A model generated the notes under the pieces. That model searched no databases. It saw nothing but the letters and a program-made list of their open reading frames with translations, and was not told where the DNA came from. From positions 32,552,501 to 32,616,500 of the forward strand of contig CM075675.1 of assembly GCA_037962975.1 (NCBI GenBank): a stretch of 64,000 nucleotides of DNA, given 5' to 3'. Below are positions 1-13,100 of this stretch, in pieces. The DNA is from Clitoria ternatea (lineage: Eukaryota > Streptophyta > Magnoliopsida > Fabales > Fabaceae). How positions within the stretch are numbered: the first letter of the stretch is position 1; every line of letters starts with the position of its first letter. A program made the translations under genes and the position numbers.

Positions 1-2140
1 AGGGGGTGGCCGCTAGTGATGGTTCAGAGAACAGACTTAGAAGGGGGGGTTGAATAAGACTTAGACTCTTTTTCATGAAACTTTGAACCAAATTAAAAAT
101 ACAAAATCAAACAAGTAATGAAAGACAAGGATAAACACACAGAGTTTATACTGGTTCACCTCTAACCTGAAGACTACATCTAGTACCTTCAAATCTGAAG
201 GGTTTCCACTATGTAAAAATCATTTACATTAAATGTTGAGATTATTGACTCCAGCCACTCCTGACTTAAGCATATCTTGTGCTTGAGTATTCTTGAATCT
301 AGTCACTCCTTGCTTGAGCACAACTCATGCTCTGAGTATTCTTGACTCTAGCCATTCCTGGCTTAAGCATAACTCATGCTTTAACACACCAGACCCCTTT
401 GGATTCCTATGAGTATTATTTTGCAACACCCACTCCTGGGACAGACCCAAGTATTCTTTCACAAGTCACTCCTGGCTCAAACCCCGAGTATTCTTTCAAA
501 ATCCTCTCTAGGCTAACAATGTTTCCCACAATAACAATCTGGCAACACACTAGACCTGTATTATCAGAGGATTGGAAGAATTGTTGCAAGGTGAATGATA
601 AGCCTTCTAACTTAGCTGAGGTAAGTGATCAACTTCATGAGTTAGTTTGTAAAGAAAGAAAATGACTTATTCATTCAGTAGACTCAGTACCTGTGTAATA
701 TGAAACAAGAGTACGAGAGGTATTGAGCCTTAAAACATGACCAGAGATGATATACTTTTCATAGAGCAAAGAGATATGACTTGGTGGCATATCTCTGGTT
801 GCTATGGCTTCTTGTAGAGAAGATAAAGCGAGCTTTCTTTTTCTTCATGATAATTTTCCTTGGTCTGATTTCTTTTTCTTGAGCAGATTGCTATTTCATT
901 CTTTTTGGACGTCTGGTGCTTGTCCATATTTTATTCTTAATGTGTTTTACCCACCTTTCTTTTCTTCAAGAAGCTCTCCCTCTTTTTTTATTTTCCATAT
1001 TTTTGTTTTCTGTATTTTGGCTCTTGCTTGAGTCTGTTCCTGCTTTCTTTTTCTTGTTTTCTTTTGAATGGATTGATTCAATGTATAGATGATTTTTCCA
1101 AGGATATCATGGAGAGAGTTACTGATATAAGTCTGTTGGGAGATGATATATTCAAAGAGAAGGATGTTGCACAACGGATAACTAGATTTCTTTTGTCAGA
1201 GAAAGAGATGTTCTAAGCATGTAATTGTAGAAGGCTTTGAGATATGTGCAAGCATAGACAGGGTGTAGAGATAGCATAAGTTTCACAAAGGATAAAGCTT
1301 TTATTCAAAGAATCTTTGAATCTATAAGGCACGGGTGAAAGACTTAACGCTACTAGAGTAGAGTGTAGACTGCCTTGCTTTGTCATTCTTCTTTTCGTGG
1401 GTCTTTACTTTAAACATGCTTACGAGGATGTTTTCTTACCGTTGAGATTCTTTGAGCTAGACTTGTATAGGAACTTCCTTTAAAGAGGATTCTGGATCCG
1501 ATGATTCATAAGATGTTAATAATGAGGTAATTTTAAAGCATAAGTTATTCAGATGCCTTTGCTTGGTCTGGGAGCTTTTATATGAAAGACAAGATCTGAT
1601 GATCAGACTTTGTGGTATGAGATAAACTTTTCTGAGCTAGGTCTGGTAAGTATTCAGATGCAAAGATCTTTTTCTTTGAAGACGAATTTCTAGACTTCAA
1701 GATTTTTTTTTATTTTGGATCAAAAGGGTTTATGTTGAGACCAGACTTTAACAATTCTTTTGACACACGTACTCCTTTATCTTTCGTAACACAATCCTTA
1801 TGTTTTTCTGAAACACTTAAACTCACATATCAAATAATAACATGATATGACTTTATTTAAATTAGAATATGCAATGTTAGTTATCAATAAATCTTTAAGA
1901 GAATTTTGAGTTTTCTTGACTCTAACAGTTAGGTTAAGGGTAGGTGAGGTTAGAAGGGAGAGAGAAAAGAAGGAGAAAGAAAAAAGAACAAAGAGATGAG
2001 AGAGAGAAATAAATAATGGCTCAATTATGAATCGTTTAACACGTGTCATCCATGTGTCATGGATGAGGTGACATCTTTGTTTGCCACATTATCACTTAAC
2101 ATTGACGGCAACAAATTATGAAAAACACTTAACAAAGACT
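1..2140 (-). mobile_element. LTR-retrotransposon-type repeat sequence, probably SIRE/Maximus-like
   Basis: No open reading frame here looks like a gene. A purine run followed by TTGAATAAG near 40-56 and a 'tactggttcacc' stretch near 150 resemble the sequence at 61775-62400. There a G-run plus TGAATTGAG is followed about 570 bp later by a 'gttccaccaacccagtg' stretch and an AAGG..TTCCACTAT block. The shared layout suggests the same copia-like LTR family on the minus strand at both ends of the window. The inner boundary is unclear; the sequence runs into plain AT-rich DNA before the solo LTR at 2146. The family name is inference. Confidence 0.4.
244..525. repeat. Degenerate ~48-50 bp tandem repeat with paired CTTAAG-like cores
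   Basis: About six imperfect copies of a unit reading roughly ATTCTTGACTCTAGCCACTC then CTGGCTTAAGCA and AACTCATGCT. CTTAAG-like cores sit in pairs at about 265/282, 313/330 and 362/380, so pair spacing is 17-18 bp and the period 48-49 bp. The short reading frame across it is only a by-product of the repeat. The paired layout matches the palindrome arrays elsewhere in this window. Confidence 0.6.
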
Positions 2141-2145
2141 AATAC

Positions 2146-5024
2146 TGTAACGTCCCCTTATCAATTCCTAAAATTTATTCTGGGGTCGGGTAAAATGAGA
2201 GCGTATTTTATGATTTTAAAATTTTCCAACAATAAACAACAAGAACTTAAAGGCTACATCATTCAAAATCACCCAAACCCCCATATTTCAACTCTGGTAA
2301 TCGATTAGTAGAAACTTATAATTAATTACACAAGGCCTGGTAATCGATCACCAGAGCTGGTAATCGATTACTAGAGACCAACCTGTGTAAGAAACAACAT
2401 TGCTCTTTAGTAGCCGATTACAGGGAAGGCTGTAATCGATTACTAGCAGACCAGAGTGCAGGATAATGTATATTTTGGTACTTGGACCAACTTCCGTCCT
2501 ACCTAACTTGCTCATTTCAACTCTGATTACTAAGAAACTTCATGGGCTATATATTTACCCTATTTCGGACCTGTTGGCGTAATCCGTACTAAAAAATTCC
2601 TTTATATGACCAACATATATGCAAGAATACAATTCAACAAATATTTGAACTAACACAACACACAAAACTTAGTAAATGGAATTCAACTTGAGAAATGACC
2701 CTACACACAAGTCCTAAATGATCTTGGGGATCTATTAGCACCCTTTGAGCATTCAAATTCCTATTGGATCTCAATATCACACTTTCAGTTGGCTTAAATT
2801 GCCATTTTCACACAATAAACATGTAACCCTTTATTCTTTCTAACATCAATCTAATCATCCAATGTAAAGTTCTATCAATCACAATCTATCCACATAGATC
2901 CTACTCAATTATCATTAATTCATTCATCAAAGTTATCATCCAACTAACTACATTATGGTTTAATGTCATTCATCATATAAGTTCAAACACATAACATGCA
3001 TACATTAAATCCATATCCTAATTCCGTATAATCAATTCATCAAACACAAGTATTAAATCTTCCTAATCATGACCTGATCTAAATCAAGTGTTCAAATGCA
3101 ACATTACAATTATCAAACTTCATCAAGCATAATTATTACAATTACAAAATCTCCACTCCCTTCCTTGGCATTAGCTCTTCACTTGGAACTTTCTTCCAGG
3201 GCATTTGTGATCTCCCTGTCATTGGTTACTAAAAAGGATAAACAACAACAAGGGTAAGTGCTAGAAATTATAATTAATATAGAACTCACTATATAAGTGA
3301 AATGGTAAACCATAACCTTATACACCCACACTTACTCTCCTTTAATTCTTATTTATTCTTTCAATTATAACCATTCAACTACACATCATCTTATCCAATA
3401 TATACATATTAAAACATCAATGACACTCCACCATGTTAACAAACATTACACCCATCAGGCCATTTAAAATCTTATGCATATCCATACAATTTCATTCGAT
3501 TCCAACACATCATTCAATTCAATAATCATTACTTCATCATCATCATGAGTTCAAATCATGCAAAGCACAACTGACCCTCAATCAAAGTATAATGACTAAA
3601 AAGATCAGCCTTCAGTTGGGGGTCTTACTTGACACCTCGTGAACCCAACTTGGTCCGTCGAGCCCTTCTTAGCTCTCTACCTTAACCATTGGTCTTACTT
3701 GACTACGGGAGCCAAAAACGAGGGGTAGAATATACCATTGGTCATCCCTAATCATACAATCATATATATTCATTTTTAAATTCTTTTTCTCTTTAATAAC
3801 TAGAACACAGACCTCATTTTCAAATATACAGGGCGGCCACACAGACCCAGCTCAAACATACATTTTCATATAAATAATCTATCATCAAAATATCAATTTT
3901 TAAATGAAAGGGAGGCCACACAAACCCGACTCACATCACATAATCTTAAACACATTTTACACAACCACTACAACGCATAAACATAATCATCATAAATTAC
4001 TACACAAATCCATCTCATTTACATCATATAATCAAAACCATAAGTTATAAACTTAAAAAATCATCATTTTTATTCACCGGGAAACTCGTTCCCATATTCA
4101 CCAATCAAGCCATACCATTACTCACTAATTCATATTAACCATCCCTTTCCTTCTCATATCAACATATTACAAAAACATAAATTAGTTCCTATATTATCAA
4201 TTACATTATTTCCTTTTTTCTGAACTCCGATTGGATGTCGATACTCAATCCTAATTAACTAAGACTCTAGACATCCCCATTTACCTCGATTCTATGCTTT
4301 TGCTAGTTGCTCTTAGTGCCGATTACGCCTGACTTGACAACTCCTCGCTTCGGTTCTAATTTCGAATCTCACTTCATTCAACAGCTTCCTAAAGCTTGGT
4401 CTGTTTCCTATGGTTACCAAAACAAATACCTATTAGCCGTTTGTAACACCTATTGTTTTAAACACCATTACCAAGCTCTAATTTACCATAAAAATGTAAA
4501 ATGAGAACCCCTATGCATAAGCCATTCTCAGCCTAGAGATAGAAAGAGAAAACCATGAAATTAATCTCACATATAGACTCACCTCACTCCTACAATTCCA
4601 AAAACATAATTAGTTTCAAGTTCCGACGCAAAATCGAGCTTCAATTAGAGCTTATAAGCTCACAACCAAGAATAGGGAAGAAGAGAAGAAGCACGCGTGT
4701 TTTGGAAGAAGGTGAAATTCTCATTTTAATGCTACAGGGGCAGTTTTGTCTTTTTACCATTTTCTCTTTTCTTTTCTCTTTTCTTTCATTTCCTTTAATA
4801 AAAACTTTACTTTTACTATTGGTAAATTATAATTTACCGCCACCCATTTAATCTAATTTAAATTTACTAATTAACCACCCAAAATTTAATTTATTTAAAA
4901 TTCATTACCTCAAAATAATTCTTAATTAATTTAAGATAATTTAGGAAAAGCCTAATTAAATTTGAATAATTTATTTATTTTATATATATCATCAATAATT
5001 AATTTAATTACCTGAGATATTACA
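2146..5024 (-). mobile_element. Solo LTR of a Ty3/gypsy (Tekay/Del-like) element with 5-bp target duplication
   Basis: The element begins TGTAACGTCC and ends GAGATATTACA, giving the TG..CA termini and the TGTAAYRYCY style of Del/Tekay LTRs. It is flanked by a perfect 5-bp duplication, AATAC, at 2141-2145 and 5025-5029. The 2879 bp between hold no gag or pol coding sequence, so this is a solo LTR left by recombination between two LTRs. It carries a TAATCGATTA palindrome array near 2298-2440. The minus orientation is inferred from comparison with the oppositely placed LTR starting at 32561. The short reading frames inside (4307-4504, 4555-4851) have no protein character. Confidence 0.8.
2298..2442. 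repeat. Palindrome array, word TAATCGATTA, in the solo LTR
   Basis: ATCGAT-type cores lie in pairs at 2300/2321, 2343/2363 and 2413/2435, so spacing within pairs is 21, 20 and 22 bp. Three sites keep the full TAATCGATTA palindrome; the others carry one or two changes. The array is noncoding. Confidence 0.75.
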
Positions 5025-5029
5025 AATAC

Positions 5030-5449
5030 CAAATAAAAATTTTTATAAGGACTAATAACAAAACTATACAAACAATATTCAGAGATAAAAACGTAATCAA
5101 ACCTTAAATTTTTGATGATCTAGCAAGTATACCACATTAGAAACTTGGATGATATACTTAAACTATATGAAGATTTAATTTACTTGTGAATTCCTATGAA
5201 TTTTCTTGCAGAATAATTTATTGGAAAGAGATAGTTCATCCAACCTATCACTTAATGTGGCATGTAAACATAAATTAAGGATTTTCTAATGTCTCTAATG
5301 GCAAAAGACCTAATAGCTTAACAGGAACAAACACTAAAGGCTACAGTTGATATTTTAATTTCTTAAGTATCTAATAACTTGTCACCTACAAAATGAAGGA
5401 TCACGGATGTATTTACTCTATCAAACTTAATGAACTCTTAAATATGCTT
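5030..5449. other. AT-rich noncoding sequence
   Basis: About 420 bp between the solo LTR and the duplicated segment. I see no gene, RNA or clear repeat in it. Confidence 0.6.
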
Positions 5450-6785
5450 CAACTCAGGAAGATATTGCGTTTTAAGGGTTACACTTTCCACCACATATTT
5501 GATAAAATAAAAGTGTATCTAGTTCAGAATCAATTTTATAAAAGCCAACATATAATTTGCATAATATATATCTTTTGTAATCTGCTAAGATTCCTGGTCT
5601 CCCACCATACTAGCTTAGTATCAACCATCATGAAAGGATGAGAGCCAACCTATTTGGTAAACAATATTCTAGAACAAGCCCACAAAAATTAAAATTCCTA
5701 TTAATTTCTCTGATCATATATGATATATATTAATTTGCTACAAAAAGTATATAATAGATAGAAATGAAGATGATTATCTCGGTAACAGTAGCTGGTATCA
5801 GGTGCTGCATGTCGTTCTTTGCATCCTCATCACACAACTTAACTAGCTATGCCCCTGGAGGCTCCAATATTTTCCCACTTGCCATATAGTCAAAAGAAGA
5901 AAAATAATGTTACACCTTAGGTAACAAATGTTTCTTTTTCACAATATAATATATGTAGAATTTATGATAAAAAAGATTCTCTTTTTTTTTAAGAAAAAAA
6001 TGAAATTTTATTCATAATTTACAAAGAGTAGCCAGCCCATTTTACAACCACTACACAGGTATTGTATTGGTATAATCATCTGTTAATTACATTCAGCGTA
6101 GGTTCACACTGCAGAATTTTTATTCCATAACAATGCAAGCTTTATATGCAGCTTACTGGGCTGCTATCCCAAACATAGAATGATGCATGAAAGCCACTCA
6201 TTTTTGAATTCAACCATGTCCATGCTCTGACTTTTGCAAGTTGGAACATCTAGTTTATGCAGATTTTTTTATTCCTAGAATGGTGTGGTTCCTTTGCAAC
6301 ACCAAGTAGTCCATATGATGGCAAACCAGATTGTACTCGAAGCATTCTTTCCCTTTTTACATTTAAATCAGAATGTATATGTGGGAGGAAATGCTGCTGA
6401 ATTTCTTCATGGAAAGGACTGCATGCCTCAATCCCCTCATAACATGTACACCATAGACGATATATAAGACACTTTGCAAGTGAAGAACAGGTGCTGAGTT
6501 GTTTCTATTTCTGATTCGTACAGAGGGCAACACATGATGTAACTAGATGACAATTAATTAGGAGGTTGGTTTCCTTAATCTGTCTTATTGCAAATCTTTT
6601 TGGTTAGCTTATGATGGAGCAAAAGTGCTTCGTAACAACTCTTTCTTTTCTCTTTTAGGACCGAATCATGTGAACTGATCGACGCACTGCTAAGATTCTT
6701 AGTGCCCTTATCTTTAATTAAGTGCTTTGTCTTGGAAGGACGAATTTTCAGAAATTTTCAAAGGAGGAATTATTTTATGTAGGGA
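5450..6785 (+). repeat. Diverged segmental duplication, copy 1
   Basis: This stretch matches 45180-45945 in the same orientation, 40 kb away. Shared blocks include TCTGCTAAGATTCC, AAAGGATGAGAGCCAAC, CACACAACTTAACTA, CCTTTTTGGTTAGCTT, ACCGAATCATGTGAACTGA and AAGGACGAATTTT. Copy 1 is longer because about 550 bp (5980-6535) is a LINE fragment missing from copy 2. Both copies are noncoding as far as I can tell. The duplicated unit may include conserved regulatory DNA or a lost gene, but nothing shows which. Confidence 0.75.
5980..6535 (-). mobile_element. 5'-truncated LINE (non-LTR retrotransposon) 3' fragment
   Basis: Read on the minus strand, this has a degraded LINE-type C-terminus: a Cys-rich start (CLCTNQ), then shifted-frame pieces such as WFAIIW and KVRAWTWL, and a final FHASFYVWDSSPVSCI-like tail. 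This resembles the zf-RVT and terminal part of plant L1-type ORF2. It ends in an AATAAA-containing tail and an A-rich run (poly-T on the plus strand near 5982). The frame is broken several times. The matching segment at 45660-45700 lacks it, so it inserted, 5' truncated, after the duplication. Target-site duplications are not clear. Confidence 0.55.
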
Positions 6786-6789
6786 AAGA

Positions 6790-8110
6790 CTAACCTGACT
6801 TTTTTTTATAGTTATACTCAATTAATTTTATACACTTACTGATTCTTAGGTTTTAAAAGTTACCCTGACTTCCTCTAATGGAGATTAATTAATGTAATTC
6901 CAGTCACTTTTAGAGAATTAATAGGTGTATTGTTTTTTTTGGTAGTATAGGAATGTAACTAATAGGTGTATTGTAATTATATTTATATAAATCAAATTTT
7001 AGGAAATAGTGAGTGTTACTTTGAAAACAAAAGGGTGCTGAGTATAACTGAATTAGCTCATATAAATGTAACTTAACTTGAAAAAAATTGAATATATATT
7101 TTATATTTTTTAAGCTATATATGTATAAATAAGTATTAACGGTTATTATGAATTATTTTTTATTCGTCGACATTTTGTAAAAGTGAATGGAAAATCCATA
7201 TAGGCTAGCTATTATTGACCCATCTCCACCCATCATGTCCAAATTTAATGGAGAGAAAATCTGGCCAAGAGCATAAGTCTTTTGGAAATTTGGAAATTAT
7301 TTGATATGATAGCGAACCAATTTTCCTTTCTTCTAAAGAGAGAATTTCGGATTTATAATTTATTGGAAGATAGTTTGCCTCCCCTTGAACTTACCTTTTG
7401 CTTTTAATTAACTCTCACATTTCCACTTAAACTGAAAAGATAAGTAAATTTACAATAAAAAAAAATTCAATTGATTGATGGTTTTGCAAAATAAAAAAAG
7501 CAAATATATTATAAAAAATGAAAATTAATTTTCAAAATTGGTAGCGGAGTATTATAAATACTCTCCATCCTCTTTTTAAATATATATATATATATATATA
7601 AGCTAGAATTCACATAAAAAATGTATTTTATGTAAATGAAACGTCCCTATAGAGCTCAACATGGATCCATTCCAATGAGAGAGGTAGAATTTGCAATCAT
7701 AACGAAGATTGAAATACATGAATGGCGAGAATTGACTCCAAACAGAGACAGTGACTTATAAGCCAGTTAATTTATCGGAATATTTGTGTCTACTCAAACA
7801 TAAAGTGCCATTGTATTTGGAATATTAATCAACCCAAGTATCCAGTCAAACTAGGCCCATCGAATTCCTTAAGAAAGATGCCTCTAAAATTAACATCAAA
7901 CAATCTACATCTCCTAGTTACACCGCCATGCAATTAGAGTTTACATCGATCTACGTGCTTAATTATATCAAACAAAACAAAATAACTATATAGTGTAGTA
8001 AACTCTCTCTCTCTCTCTCTCTTTTCCTATTCCCCCTTGCATCGATCTACTAGTTTGAACTCACATCTCCTTGAGCAAGAGTAGCTTCTCATGTGGAATC
8101 ATCAATGATG
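6790..8110. other. AT-rich intergenic DNA downstream of the CCT gene
   Basis: There is no reading frame of protein character. It holds an (AT)n microsatellite at 7580-7601 and a (CT)10 tract at 8003-8022. The 3' UTR and polyadenylation site of the CCT gene should lie just below 8116, but I cannot place them. Confidence 0.6.
8003..8022. repeat. (CT)10 microsatellite
   Basis: A perfect CT dinucleotide run about 95 bp past the stop codon of the CCT gene, so it may lie in its 3' UTR. Confidence 0.9.
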
Positions 8111-8115
8111 CTAAG

Positions 8116-9940
8116 TTACATATCTTCTGGTGAAGAATGAGATAAATAAACTAGACTTGCCATGGCCTCTTGTAGCCAGTCCTCCTCATCGTTCTTTAAC
8201 TGCATGCATATATACAGGATTATCAATTTACAACTTAATTTGATTTTTCACTCTTTTTTTCTTTTGTAGATTTAATAATACATAAATTTTATTAAAACAA
8301 ATCAAGGAGATCTCAAATTAAGAATAATTTTTAATCCTCTTGTGATATACTATCTGATTAAGTTTCTTATGTCCTGAATTACTAAAGATATCATTTAATA
8401 TTTTTAAATAAATTATTGGAAGAATTAATAGAAAAATAGTGTGAGAAGACATACTCATTGAAACTATTAATTGGTTATTGGGTGGCATGACATTTCTTTG
8501 TCAGCTAAAGATTCTCCTTCCTTAATTATATCCATATTAATAGTACACATATATAATTATGAAAGTTACCTGAAACTGGATTGAATCAGTGCCATAAAAG
8601 TCTTCTTTGTGGTGATGATGATTCTCATCATGCTTCTTTGTTGCCATGTCTTCATCACATAGCTCATTGTTTCGTGCAAACCTTCCCCTAACTCTCACTC
8701 GCCGATCAGCTAAGGTTTTCCGACATGCATACTGTATAGAAGAATATCAGGTTTAGCTTCCGATTCCAGTTTACACAGAGAGAGATACAAAAGGGTCATG
8801 TATACGTGTGCGAGTGTGAGAAAGAGATATAGAATATATAAAAGACCTTGATGGTTTTGTTAAAGTTTCTTTGATTTCTTTTCTTCAAATATCGGAGAAT
8901 TCTTTCTTTCCTTTCTTCTTCTGAGTACCTTCCTACTTTAATGTTAGGCTCTTCAACTGCTGATGCCATTTGATTACCTTGAATTCCCTGCCATAAATTT
9001 CAAAATAACATTTCAGAGAACCAAATAACATGATATATTCACTTTCACATATCTCTCGTCTCAATTTACAACTCCCTTCCAAAGGAGAATTCAAATATGA
9101 AAAGTAATGCTTATTAATGTATGAATATTTAGTAAAAAGAAATTAAAAATCAACTTAGGGCATAAAGTAGACACTTTGCCGTATTTGGCCTCTGCTAATT
9201 TTTTTCAAGCCATTCTTTTTACGAATGGGAGAGGGAACCAATTGTATCTAAAACATCTGTAATGAATTGTGTATGAGCTCTTTGTAATATTGCTCATGAG
9301 TTAGAGTACCCCTATATCCTATAATAATAAAAAAATTGTTCGCCGATAAGAAAAAGTTTAATATATGAATTTGAGATGAATGATTTATATTATAGTGCAA
9401 TAAAATCAGCTACCTGATAGAGAAAAACAGCTTAGCAGAGAAGTCAAACCCATTGTATAATAAATATATTTAAAAACTAAAGCTAGCTAGCTTGCATACC
9501 CAGTTATCTCTGGCAGTGCTAGGATAAGCAAGGGGCTTAATATCCTCCACAAAACATTCTTCTCCAAACTCAGCAACACGTGGCTGGTATCTTGTAGTGT
9601 TGAAATTCTGAAACCCTCCATAGAAGCCCATTTTACAGTCAGAAATGGCCAAGTCTGAAATGGCCCCAAGTTGGTCAGAAAAGTTTGGCATCCAATTAGC
9701 GCAAGAAATTGTGTCACAATCAAGTGACACAATATGATCAAGTGCTCCATTATTGATATCAAGCACAGGAACTAGGCCATCTTGAGCACCCCACATGGTG
9801 TTGTCCATAACTGATGAGGTGTTGTTGGTTCCATTGAGTAGTAGTGGGGTGATTGGGAACTCTGAAAGATCATGAGAAGTGAATGTGTAGTTTGAATAGA
9901 ACTGAGGAATTGAAGCCATGGATGAAGGAGAGAGGGGCAT
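8116..9940 (-). CDS. CCT-motif (CMF-type, CONSTANS-like without B-box) transcriptional regulator
   Basis: Four coding exons: 9500-9940, 8847-8987, 8570-8731 and 8116-8199. All three introns fall in phase 0 with GT..AG ends, giving 275 codons ending in TAA. The start at 9940 is followed by a second in-frame ATG at 9919 (MASIPQF), which would give 268 codons; either could be used. Exon 1 (residues 1-147) is Asn/Ser/Asp-rich with no B-box cysteines. Exons 2-3 hold the CCT motif at about residues 167-215 (KERILRYLKKRNQRNFNKTI, then YACRKTLADRRVRVRGRFAR), split by an intron. The C-terminus has an acidic EEDWLQEAMASL segment. CCT motifs mediate nuclear localisation and DNA or NF-Y contacts, and members act in flowering, light or sugar responses. 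The lack of B-boxes puts this in the CMF group. Which member it is cannot be told from sequence alone. Confidence 0.9.
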
Positions 9941-10052
9941 ATATGGAAAAATTAGTAGAAATTAATGGATGTGGTGTTGCGGATGTTATTGTTGATATGT
10001 TTGTGTAATTGTGTTTGTGTTTTTGGGTTGGCCTTTTTTGTTTTGTGGCTTG

Positions 10053-10062
10053 AAATATATAG
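10053..10062 (-). promoter_or_regulatory. Candidate TATA box of the CCT gene
   Basis: On the minus strand this reads CTATATATTT. It lies 113-122 bp upstream of the first ATG, which would put the transcription start near 10025 and give a 5' UTR of roughly 85 bp. Position and motif only; no expression evidence. Confidence 0.5.
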
Positions 10063-10139
10063 GCTGTTGTGTAGTGCAAAAGAGTGGGTTGAGGCAAGTT
10101 GGCAAGGCAAGTGGCCAAGACTATAATAGGTAATTAGGC

Positions 10140-13100
10140 AGCTACGAATATGGATTTCAAAACTAATTACTAATTAATTAAACTGTTTTCATATATCTTG
10201 TTACTGTTTGGTATACGCGTAAACATTGTATTCATGATTAAAACAAATTAAAAAGTGGTTATTTTTTGCAATTGTTAGTAAAAACAAAATATGTTTTGAG
10301 AGTAGAGTAATAATAATATTTTTATAAGTATATATATATATATATATACATCAATTTATATAACTCGGATAACAAAATTAATAATAAAGGAAAAAAGAAG
10401 AGAAAAGCATAATTAAGTTTAAGGAAATTATCAAGTAAAACAATATATAGATTTTGTGGTCGCAGGTTCAAGTTCTCATTCATCAAGGAGACGAAATAAA
10501 ATTTAAGTATATATTTCTTTAATAAATGCTCTCTAAGCTCAGAAATATTTATTTTCTTAAGATGGAGTATCATTTCATGGATCCTTCTAAAATTTTGTGA
10601 CCGAAGAAATATAAGAAACAATAAGCGATAATGAATAAAATAATAATAATGTACTTAATTAATTATTCTAAGAATTATTTGTATAAATAATGAAAGAATG
10701 CAACTATATAGGTAATAATAATAAAAAACTCAAGTAATCTCATTTTAGTAACATATTATGTTTTATTAAAGAAAAAAAATTAGAGTATGACATATGTTAT
10801 TATATATTTAGGATATATTAATCTAATTTTGAATCTTTTATTTTTACAATATGACATTGTTATATTCTTTAATTACTATAGCTACATGAGAAGATTTAAT
10901 CAATCGTAATCAAAGTGAAAGAAAGAAATAGAAGAAAGAATATTAGTGAGAATGTGACAGTTAATATAATTATAAAAAGAAAAAAAAATCATTGTTATAT
11001 TTCAAAACATACTGGTTTAAGAGTATTTTGGGTTAGTGTATATCTATAGTAAATTAAATAAAAGGATTTCGGAATGAGCATTTCTTGGTGCTCAGAACTT
11101 GGGAGATTGACTGATTTGTAAATAGCACATTATACTATTGTTCAGCATAAGTTGAATTAATGTTGAATGTTGTGTACAATTATTATATACTTTTTTTATG
11201 ATTAAAGATGCGTTATACGTGTTTATCAAAAATAAAAAAGATGCGTTATACGTACTTAAAACTTAAAAGGGAAAGGTTCAACGTATCACAGATCAATTGG
11301 TCTCAAAATTCAGAAACGTGTAATGAGATCTGTAAAATGTAGAAACTTTTTAGTATGTACTTTTCTTCCTTTTGTTTCATTTTCAATCTAATTCTAATAA
11401 AAGTTGTCACACTAAATTCACACTTTAAAATTTTGTTGGAATTAAGTTCACATAAGTTTAGTTAAATTAAACTTCTTTCCTGTTAAAATTCGATACAAAA
11501 AATTGTCATATTGTGTGTAATAATTTTCGTTTTAGTATTTGATTAAATAGAAGTTAGACTACGAAAGTATACATATTAGCTAGTCAATGGGATATTGTTT
11601 TACGTTTTCTTGAATTTTTATGGCAAAGTCAATTTATATAAAGCATTAATCAGACTGGCGTATTAGATATTGCCTCTTTTAAGTAAATTTACCTAATTTT
11701 ATATAAAAATAATAATTACAAGTAGTTATTTACATTAATTTTATTATATATTTAATTTAATTTTTTAAAATATTTTTAATATTATTTATTACATAAAAAA
11801 TTAATGACCTTGAAAATATATAAATAAAGAAATATTTAATAAATAAACAATTAATAGCATTAGAAAAATATAATTTTGTTTATATAAGGGACAAAAGTTT
11901 CCACTAAAAATTATTTATATATAGAACCAGAAATATTTACGACTCTATTTTTAAATCATAAAGTAAACTTTTGAGATTTTATAATTAACTAGCTAGATAG
12001 TGCCTAAATATTAATTTGTAGCTTAATTATAAAAATAAAAAAATATTGTTGATTGATTGGAGGTTATTTGAATAATATATATATATCAAATCATTTATTC
12101 TTTATCAACATTATTTTCATGATAATTAAGAAGATATATAAAAAGAGAGACCAATTTACTTCCTACAATATTAGGTAATTAATTTCCTTTCAGTTATACC
12201 AAAGGCAGATAATGTTTTCTTTTTATATATTTAATATACAAGTAAATATATTAGCAAGCATAAGTGTGAAGCAGTATATGATTCTTGGCCTGTTAACTAA
12301 CCATTTCAGTTGCTTAGGCTATAAATCTTGTATCACACACATGTTAACAAAAAGATGTTTTTACTATATGCGGAAACACGCTGAGTCCAGTAATAGGTAA
12401 AGATCACAAATTACGAGAGCTTTTTAGTCAAAAGTGAAGGATAAAAAGAAAATTCTCATTTTAAAAAAGTGTGATCGATCCCTTGCTTAATCTTAACTAG
12501 GCCCACATTTTTTTGTATAATTAACCTTTTGGATCGATGTTAATTAAGGATTCACATGTTTTTTTGAGGATTCTGAAGAAGTCAAATAATTTGTTAAGGA
12601 TTGACATCTTAAAAAATAAGATAAATAAATAAACCTATAATAATTTTATTGAGGAACCAGCATAACATGCAGCTTATATCTTGTTCAATCCTAATAATTG
12701 TTTGTGAGAATAATTTCAATATCAAGTTTTTATGACGAAAGTAATCATATATATATATAGATGATGTATCATAAAAAAAAATTTAGGTGAAAATGTAATG
12801 AGTAAGTTTGAACTATTATATTTTATCATGAATTATTAATATTAAAATATATTGATTATGTGACATTTTTAAAAAGTTAATAACATTTTAAGTGATTATA
12901 TGATTTTAAAAAATTTTAATTATAATTATTCATGTATGATTATACGGTCTAAATTTACCCCTCTCAATCTTTTTGGTAAGATGTATCCACACACATATAT
13001 ATTATTTACGATAAGGCTAGCTTTTTGGGATTTTTTTTGATAAAAAACCATATGTAAATTCTTTAATACAGTTAAAACTGTTTTATAAACAAATCAAATC

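Noticed and set aside
4555..4851. 98-codon plus-strand frame in the solo LTR
   Set aside because: No domain, pyrimidine-rich low-complexity end, and lies inside an LTR.
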